NCBI GenBank assembly: GCA_963682175.1
Contig: OY821777.1
Location: 17,566,001-17,630,000, forward strand
Source of the DNA: Triglochin maritima
Taxonomy: Eukaryota; Streptophyta; Magnoliopsida; Alismatales; Juncaginaceae
Reading direction: 5' to 3'
DNA: 64,000 bases
Under the pieces are notes generated by a model, which searched no databases, was not told the DNA's origin, and saw only the letters and a program-made list of their open reading frames with translations. Below, in pieces: positions 57,557-64,000 of this stretch. Every line of letters starts with the position of its first letter. The stretch's first letter is position 1. Both the position numbers and the translations under genes were made by a program.

Positions 57557-57808
57557 GAGGACGTGGATGGGAGGAGAGAGAGGCATGAGATGGATGAGAG
57601 AGAGTAGAGAGAGAAAGTGGTGTTGGAGGAAGAAAGAGTTCGAGGAAGAAGGAGACGACCTATTGTTGTTTGATTTTTTATGTTTTCAATTTTTCTTTTT
57701 TTCTTTTTAATATTAAGGATATTTGTATTTTACGAGGTTTAATTTTCAAATTAGTTAACGGCGTTGGACGGAAACGGTGACAGAGTAAGCCCCACTAAGG
57801 ACAGAGGT
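57557..57808 (+). repeat. 252-base host direct repeat, left copy
   Basis: Sequence downstream of the DUF241 pseudogene, GAGGACGTGG to GGACAGAGGT, repeated at 63457-63709 on the far side of the second G1-family element with only a few changes (one A/G, one T-run length, one C-to-GC region). It includes a purine-rich GAGAGA stretch and a T-rich stretch. Confidence 0.92.
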
Positions 57809-57813
57809 TTTCA

Positions 57814-57885
57814 ATTAAGACACTTAGACAAGCATGGAATGTACCTAAGCTATGGCAGAAACCATCAAGTAAGGTTCTTAATAAT
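57814..57885 (-). repeat. G1b 3' LTR remnant
   Basis: Matches 62454-62525 inside the 5' LTR, then passes directly to the polypurine tract (TACCCCCACACC, 57885-57897). About 930 bases to the LTR edge are missing, with AATA(C) shared at the joint. The outer side ends at an AGGTT shared by host and LTR. Confidence 0.85.
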
Positions 57886-59478
57886 ACCCCCACACCTAAG
57901 TTTTTGCTAGTCCCGAGCAAAACAAAGAAAGAGAAAAGCAAACGAAAAACAAGAAATCCTAACTCACTTTCGTAGGAATCACGGTTGCACTTAGCACGTG
58001 CAACATGCCGTTAAACCTCATTGTTGCCAAGGAGGAGGAGTGTTGTCTCCTGAGGGTTTTCAGCGGATACACCCACAAAATCCGAAGAAGATGCATTATT
58101 CAATCTAGACACTCGACTCGTTGGACATATGTTGTCGATCATTGGACGCGGTAATCCTACGGGCCGACTCTATATAGGTAATCAGTCCACACACCTAACC
58201 TAATGAACCATTCGTGCAAGTTAAATAAGGAATTAAGTGAAAGACATGGACAACCTCAAGATCCTCAAGTGATACAAAGTGTAAGGTCCATTAAGGTTCT
58301 TATTTGCATTACCATTTTTTTCTTTTTGTTTCTTTTCACAATTTTTTTTCTTTTTCTTTTTATTAGTTGGAGCTTCGTTCTCCCAAGGTCAGGTTTCGTG
58401 CATCATTACCCATAAGGACTTACACTATCACGTACACCTTTCCCCAAATCTCCACATAGGGCAATCCCTACCACCCGTGTAACGAGAGTTCGGTCGGCGC
58501 ATCCCAAGTCAGATGACTCGAAAGCACCAGGTACAAAGTCCCCTCAGACCTACTTTCTCGAGTGATAGGAGCCGTGCGAGAAGAGAGAACACCTACTCAC
58601 TTATTTCTTATCTACACATGAACCAAAACCCCTACACTAATGTCTCACAACAAGATTAAGAGGGTCCTTGACTCCAACAAACTTCCTAAATTAACAAACA
58701 CGAATTATTGACTCACTAGGTTCAGGGTGGACTTCTTTGCATGTTTGAGCACTGAAACCCTATGATTACTCACCCCCAAGGGAAAACTGGGGTGCATCCT
58801 AACGACTCGATAAATCCTAAAGCCACAGTACTAGATATCCTAATGCATCAAGTTCAAGACAATTTTTGGAGCTTTCTTTTTACTTTGCCTCTCAACGGTT
58901 TTGCACATGCTAAACACACGCAAAACCCGCAAAACATTTTCTTTCGCAAACACATGAAGATTCTGAAAGAAATGTGAAATTTTTGAAGCACTATGCAAGC
59001 AAAAGAAGACAAGTCACCCAAGGATCATGGCAAGCAGATATATCGATATTAAATGCAGCACACTAACATGACCCTAACAATGCAAACAAAAGAAAACAAA
59101 ATCAAAAGAAAAGACTCGACTATGTACACACGTAAAACACCCCCCACACCTACTTCATGCATTGTCCTCAATGAATGTGAGCAAGATACTACATGGAGCT
59201 ATGCATGAAAAAGAATAGATCTCACCAACGTGAAGTGCACAGGGAAGTTTCTGGATATGTTGATGGACACAACCCAAATTCCCTCAAAACCTGTGAGATA
59301 CTAAGGAAGGGATACAAATACGTGAAAGAAATGGGGCCCAAATACTCAAGGGTTGGAGCCCACAACAATCGATGCTCACTAAAGGAGTCTTTATTGTATT
59401 TTTTTTAATAACTATGTACAAACATAAGTTCCCATCTTCATTTGTCAAAAGACATCAAATGGGAACCTCAAGAGTGGG
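57886..59478 (-). other. G1b 3' untranslated region
   Basis: Close match to G1 13833-15467, including the conserved block (57910-58195). The long pyrimidine run of G1 at 15349-15396 is shortened here to about 59398-59406. No ORF is supported. Confidence 0.7.
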
Positions 59479-60945
59479 TCAATGCACTTGGAAAGTGAAC
59501 ATGACACCACGCGGGGCCAGAATACGCATGCGTGGGCCCCCTTCACAAAGAGCACCAGATGAAATGAGAGGTTCATGAATTGGACACAAAGGCGTCTCAT
59601 TCAAAGGATCAAACTGAAAGATCTTGAACCTCTCAAGAGTTTGGGAAAAGAGGGGCAACGGAATAAGAGTATCTCCCGTTGCGCTGCTTAAGTTATGATC
59701 GTCAATCCAAACTCTCCAACCAACAGGCTGGTGGGTCAGAACGAGGTCAAGAACCTTGTTAGGCATGTCCGACTCACCAGGCGAACAGAAAGTGGGTCTC
59801 ATACCCAAGGTATCCTCCAAGGAACTCCTAATTCCCTCATGAGCAATGTAGTTGTTTGATGTTCCATCATTTCCAAGATGATCAGGAACAATAGTGAGAG
59901 GCAAACTCTCATCAGGTTGTTTGAAATTGAGGGGACTAGGGAGCTCTTGCTCCACCAGAGGTGAGTCCTTAGGAGGTACAACAATAAGATCATGTGGCTC
60001 AAGGGCCACGGGACAAGAAGATGAGGCACAATCCTGTGCCGACTCATAAAGAAGCTGGTCCATAGTATTCTCAATTGGAATCGAATCCTCCACCAAGTGA
60101 TTGTGAATTGAAACCCCAAGTCCCTCAGACTGACTAGGAGTTTGACTTTGAAATATTGTGCTTTGAATTTATGTATGTGGTGGTGGTTCGATATCAAAAG
60201 ATGAATCCTCATGTTGACACGAAAAGTTACTCTCCTCACTTAATTGTTGCGTCAGTTGACTCACTTGAAGTGTCAGATTTTGTATGCGGTCAACGAGGAG
60301 GTCCAAGTCAGATCTTGGGAAATTTTGGGGTTGGGTGTTGATGGACTGAGAATGAGTCCAATGATTTGAAGTGGGGTGTTGGTAGAATTCTGGGTATTCG
60401 GGAGGAGGATACTGGGGTGGAAATGATGTATAAGAATTTGAATACGAATTGTCTCCCCACGAATCCATCCCGCTCGGGTTGTACGCGGATGCGTAATGGT
60501 CATAATGAGCATTTTGGGAAAATGTGTGCTCATACTCAGGCTCAATGGCAACATAAGGACATTCCCCTATAACATGACCACTCAACCCACAACAGTCACA
60601 TGGTACGGCTACTGGAGCCACCGGTGCACCCATGTCATCTACCACATGCATGAAAGAGGCCAAAAGTTCTTGTAATGTCTCAGATTGATGACCAACATAT
60701 GATCCGACGAAACTAGATTGTGGTCTAGCCGTCGGTGCCTCTCTCATGTTACCCCAATATGAAGATTGCTCAGTCACACAATTGCGATCATCCCAACCAT
60801 ACGGGGTGTTAGTCTGAGCCACCCTAGGTTGCATGGGTCCGGAGTACCAGGGAGAATTGTCCTGGTACCAACAATGATATGGATGGTCGCCCATGTAACC
60901 ATCCATCTCAAGAAAAACTCTCGAGTCGACCACTCTCACCACCAC
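59479..60945 (-). pseudogene. G1b Gag-like zinc-knuckle protein with premature stop
   Basis: Same protein as in G1, about 489 codons in one frame. Zinc knuckle C116, C119, H124, C129, then the Tyr/Asn/Pro-rich section and acidic C-terminus ending FTFQVH. An in-frame TAA at 60169-60171 interrupts it shortly after DIEPPPH, where G1 has a sense codon, while this copy reads through the position at which G1 is stopped. A segment of about 20 residues present in G1 (around SLKQTFLTFMETTQQ) is missing here. The upstream end of the frame starts with GTG; the first ATG is at 60906. Nothing resembling pol lies in the element. Confidence 0.75.
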
Positions 60946-61021
60946 GAGGCTAAGCTCGCAAAAAGTGCTCGACTCGACCCTAAAACGCTACTAGAGAGTG
61001 TAAAGGGGAGGAGACTAAAAT

Positions 61022-62012
61022 GTAGAAGTAGGTGAGAAGAAGATGACTCAGAGGAGAAGGGAAGAATCCCTAAAGCTAGCGTGGGTAGAGGGATCAGGAA
61101 GAAGCCTAACTAGCAAGCACGGCTCAAACAATGAAAGGCAATGGGTCCTTAGGCTAGACGACGCCTAACTTCGAGGTCACTAGCCTCGACACGTCTCACC
61201 TCCCTACAACGAGGACCACAATGCCCAGCAAGTGATACCAGATCCGGAGATCCAGTACCTCCTACTATCGACAAGGTAGGCAACGCCGATCAGGTCATGA
61301 CGGTCTCAACTAGATTACTCTCCTAGTGCGCCCGCAATCCTAGGGCCAATGTCTACTTGATTTTAGTTAAGGCTTTATTAAGAGTGGTTTTTGGGGCCAA
61401 GGAAAGGGTGATGAAATCCCCCACCTTATCTTTTATGGGACAGCCCCTCCTTAGTAGCGTTTTGAGCTTAAATCTAGCAATCAATCACTCCAATCAAACG
61501 CTCAACTCACTCTTGTCCCGATGCACCTTACTAACTAATGCATGATCGAAACATGCATGAATGAGAGATTTGGGTGCACGTACCTCACGTCAGTAATCAA
61601 CAACAAAATGTAAAGAAAAGAAAAGACAAATGCATGCAAGGTCTACACATGATGCAGGACCTAGATGGCAAGGAGTCTAATCTTTTGCTTTGAGTTTTAT
61701 GGTCCAAGTTGATTAAAGGGGATTGAAATTAAATCTGGGAGCAAATTAGAAGTCACAGCATGCAAAATTGTTCTCCCAGATAACTAAAATGAAGAATATA
61801 ACAACTTGAACAAATTTGAGAACAATTGAGGCTTACCAGGCCGCCAATTGGCGGTCCCAGACCGCTGATTGGCGGTCCTTTTGTAGCTCCTAGTCCTCAA
61901 ACTTCTCCAGTAGCCTCCCCTTGATCCGTAGGTTCCCTGAAACTAAACAACACTGGAAACAAAAAATTAAAAACCCCTCGAATCGTCCAAACCAACGTCT
62001 GGACAGAGCACC
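61022..62012 (-). other. G1b 5' leader
   Basis: Non-coding, close match to 17057-18045. Contains the GC-rich palindrome twice at a 21-base period (61839-61856 and 61860-61877), where G1 has one copy. Confidence 0.65.
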
Positions 62013-62030
62013 TCCCCGGCAACGACGCCA
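62013..62030 (-). other. G1b primer binding site, tRNA-Asp type
   Basis: The minus strand reads TGGCGTCGTTGCCGGGGA, one base different from the G1 site at 18046-18063. Confidence 0.88.
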
Positions 62031-62036
62031 AAAACT

Positions 62037-63456
62037 TGATTGATCGTTTTATATTTAACCGCAAGTGCACGACCGCGTTGGAGCGGTGGCAAATACGGGT
62101 CGTCCACTGGGAGGTGTGTCGACACTTGGTTTGTTCGAAGGCGAGAGGTAAAAGAAGGAGAGAAGGATGTATTACACTAAACTACACTACAATGCTAAAC
62201 TAGTAAACAAACAAGCTAAAATGAACTAAACAACTAAGCTAATCAACTAATGCAAAAGATAAAATCACAGGAATGGAAACCCCTCAGGGGTGGAGTGTGT
62301 GTGTGTGTGTGCACATGAAATAAGTGTGATATGAAATGCATACAAGAAGCCCAAGGAGTTAGTGTTGTTAATGCATAAGAAGTACCTAACTATGGCAAGA
62401 CCTATCATTACAACACTAACTTATGTGCATAATATGAGCAATGCAAGGTTGTTATTAAGACACTTAGACAAGCATGGAATGTACCTAAGCTATGGCAGAA
62501 ACCATCAAGTAAGGTTCTTAATAATTCAAGCAAGCATACTAATATCAACACAAAACATTAATATTAAGCATTCATACCACCTACATAACATGTACATACA
62601 TCTACTCCACCCCCAAAGGGGATGGAACTACTCACTACTCATTACACTAACTATATTAACAAAAGAGAGCATAATACTGAAATAAAAGTTAACTAAGAAA
62701 GCAAGAAGTATTAAATAAGCTTAAAAGGAAATGAAAGACTAAACAAACGTGCACAAATTAAAAGACAAGATTAAAAGAAACTAGAAGAATTATTTTATTA
62801 ACAAATGACTCACATTGAAGGTAGCATTCTTCTCCACCTTGAGTTTTTGCTTCAAGGCTCACTCCTTAGTAGAGAGAATGCCACCAAGCAATGGGTCCTT
62901 ACAATGGAAGGTGAAGAGTTCTATTTATAAGCATGGAAAAAGCTAATCGGGGACAATCCCCCAATGTGGGACTAAACCAATACCAAAAATAGCCTAAACA
63001 CACATTAATACAAGTCCAGGAGAAAACTTAGTGGATCTGGGCTTAACCAGACCGCCAATTGGTGGTTCCAGACCGCCAATTGGCGGCCTATAAGCTTCAG
63101 ATCCCATTGGATCTTCTGGTGGGCTTTCCTTGGCGTGTTTCTTGGTCTTGGATGCATCTAACTTGTTTAGTGGAGCTCCGACCCGAATCGAATTGACAAA
63201 ATACTCCCCATGATGGTGTGGAGTTTCCTGTTTTGCTCTTAGGTCCTTTTGTCTTACGATCAGGTCCTTCTCCCTTGCATCTTGGTCCCCAGGTCTCACA
63301 ATTAAGTCATTTTTCCTGCTTTTGGGTCCCTTCATGGCTCTTCTCTTCAAACCTCTTTATTTCTGAAAACTAAACATAAAACTCGTCACGTAGCATTGCT
63401 TAGGTGTAAGATAATGGATATAAGATACAAATATAAGCATGAAATGATGTCAATCA
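62037..63456 (-). repeat. G1b 5' LTR
   Basis: 1420 bases, TGATTGATCG...TCAATCA on the plus strand. The outer parts match the G1 LTR, but about 62150-62620 differs. A (GT)8 microsatellite is at 62295-62311, the TATA box (minus) at 62921-62930, and two palindrome units (63050-63067, 63071-63088) lie 120 bases upstream of it. Confidence 0.88.
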
Positions 63457-63709
63457 GAGGACGTGGATGGGAGGAGAGAGAGGCATGAGATGGATGAGAG
63501 AGAGTAGAGAGAGAAAGTGGTGTTGGAGGAAGAGAGAGTTCGAGGAAGAAGGAGACGACCTATTGTTGTTTGATTTTTTATGTTTTCAATTTTTCTTTTT
63601 TTTCTTTTTAATATTAAGGATATTTGTATTTTACGAGGTTTAATTTGCAAATTAGTTAACGGCGTTGGACGGAAACGGTGACAGAGTAAGCCCCACTAAG
63701 GACAGAGGT
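63457..63709 (+). repeat. 252-base host direct repeat, right copy
   Basis: Second copy of 57557-57808, immediately outside the intact end of the G1b 5' LTR. After it the sequence (GCATATGAGAAAC...) is presumably the original continuation of the host locus. Confidence 0.92.
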
Positions 63710-64000
63710 GCATATGAGAAACTGTGTTGGGTTTACAGGTGCACGTCCGGTAATAGAAAAAACCCAAATGCAATCGCCAATTAGGCAACTTGCGAGGTTC
63801 ACTTTAGCAAATTACCCTATACATAGTTAATGTTCTTTTTTTGACATGCACAAGCTGCCAACCAAGGCCACAACCTTTCTATCACCCAAAGTGGATGTGC
63901 TCCGTTTATTTGGAAAAGATGTGTGAAATGAGAAGTTTGTCTTGTAACATATAACCATTTTTATTCTACATTCGGAAAAACATTAGGAAAAATTAATTCC
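63710..64000. other. Unassigned right-end sequence
   Basis: No ORF, repeat or element end is recognised. It appears to be host intergenic DNA downstream of the DUF241 pseudogene, cut by the window edge. Confidence 0.4.

Larger units (their letters stand above)
57809..63456 (-). mobile_element. G1b: second G1-family element with collapsed 3' LTR
   Basis: Minus-strand relative of G1: 5' LTR 62037-63456, primer site 62013-62030 (one mismatch to G1), leader 61022-62012, Gag-like frame 60945-59479, 3' non-coding 57886-59478. The 3' LTR is reduced to about 72 bases (57814-57885, matching 62454-62525). Instead of a 5-base target duplication it has 252-base direct repeats of host DNA. The outer end of the 5' LTR is intact (...TCAATCA). 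Confidence 0.88.

Overview
This window is repeat-dominated DNA from a flowering plant, best read as a nest of long terminal repeat (LTR) retrotransposons inserted into one another. The evidence is the AT-rich base composition, Ty1/copia polyproteins of plant type, Athila-like Ty3/gypsy Gag remnants, primer sites for plant initiator-Met and Asp tRNAs, and one broken plant-specific gene (DUF241/BPS1-like). The species cannot be named from the sequence. I found no intact host gene, no tRNA or rRNA gene, and nothing bacterial.

Left part, 1-24012. Two near-identical copies of one nested block lie in the same direction (78-7782 and 9000-24012). Each holds the 3' end of a copia polyprotein, its LTR (LTR1), an older LTR (LTR2) into which both that element and a solo LTR (LTR3) had inserted, and part of a gypsy LTR (G2). 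The right copy also carries a complete 7.3 kb gypsy element, G1 (12274-19607, minus strand). G1 has both LTRs, an 18-base tRNA-Asp primer site, a polypurine tract, an ATAAT target duplication, and a Gag-like ORF but no pol. The left copy preserves the matching empty site.

Middle part, 24013-51559. G2 LTR and internal DNA is interrupted by a decayed minus-strand copia element (C, from 26205). Inside the 5' LTR of C sit a plus-strand solo LTR (D, 34578-36690, target duplication CTTTG) and a short-LTR element (F, 36792-50954, target duplication TTATT). Inside F sits a nearly intact minus-strand copia element (E, 38567-47497, target duplication CTTTG). E has one frameshift in an otherwise complete polyprotein and about 1% difference between its LTRs (counted by eye).

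Right part, 51560-64000. A degenerate Athila-like gag (minus) abuts an oppositely oriented G2 LTR that still has a polypurine tract on one side and a primer-site remnant on the other. A solo LTR (55517-56944) ends exactly where a truncated, frameshifted DUF241 gene starts (56945-57482). A second G1-family element (57809-63456) follows. It lacks most of its 3' LTR and is flanked by a 252-base direct repeat of host DNA.

The most notable pattern is in the LTR promoters. Every long-LTR family here carries palindromic units just upstream of its TATA box. The copia LTRs of the A/E and D types and the solo LTR at 55517 carry 7-13 spaced copies of a CGGTCGACCG-type palindrome. LTR C carries 55-base repeats built on a 12-base-arm inverted repeat. 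LTR G1 carries an 18-base GC-rich palindrome, sometimes doubled at a 21-base period. LTR G2 carries a single hairpin. Copy number differs between sister LTRs. These look like fast-evolving U3 enhancer arrays, which is an inference.
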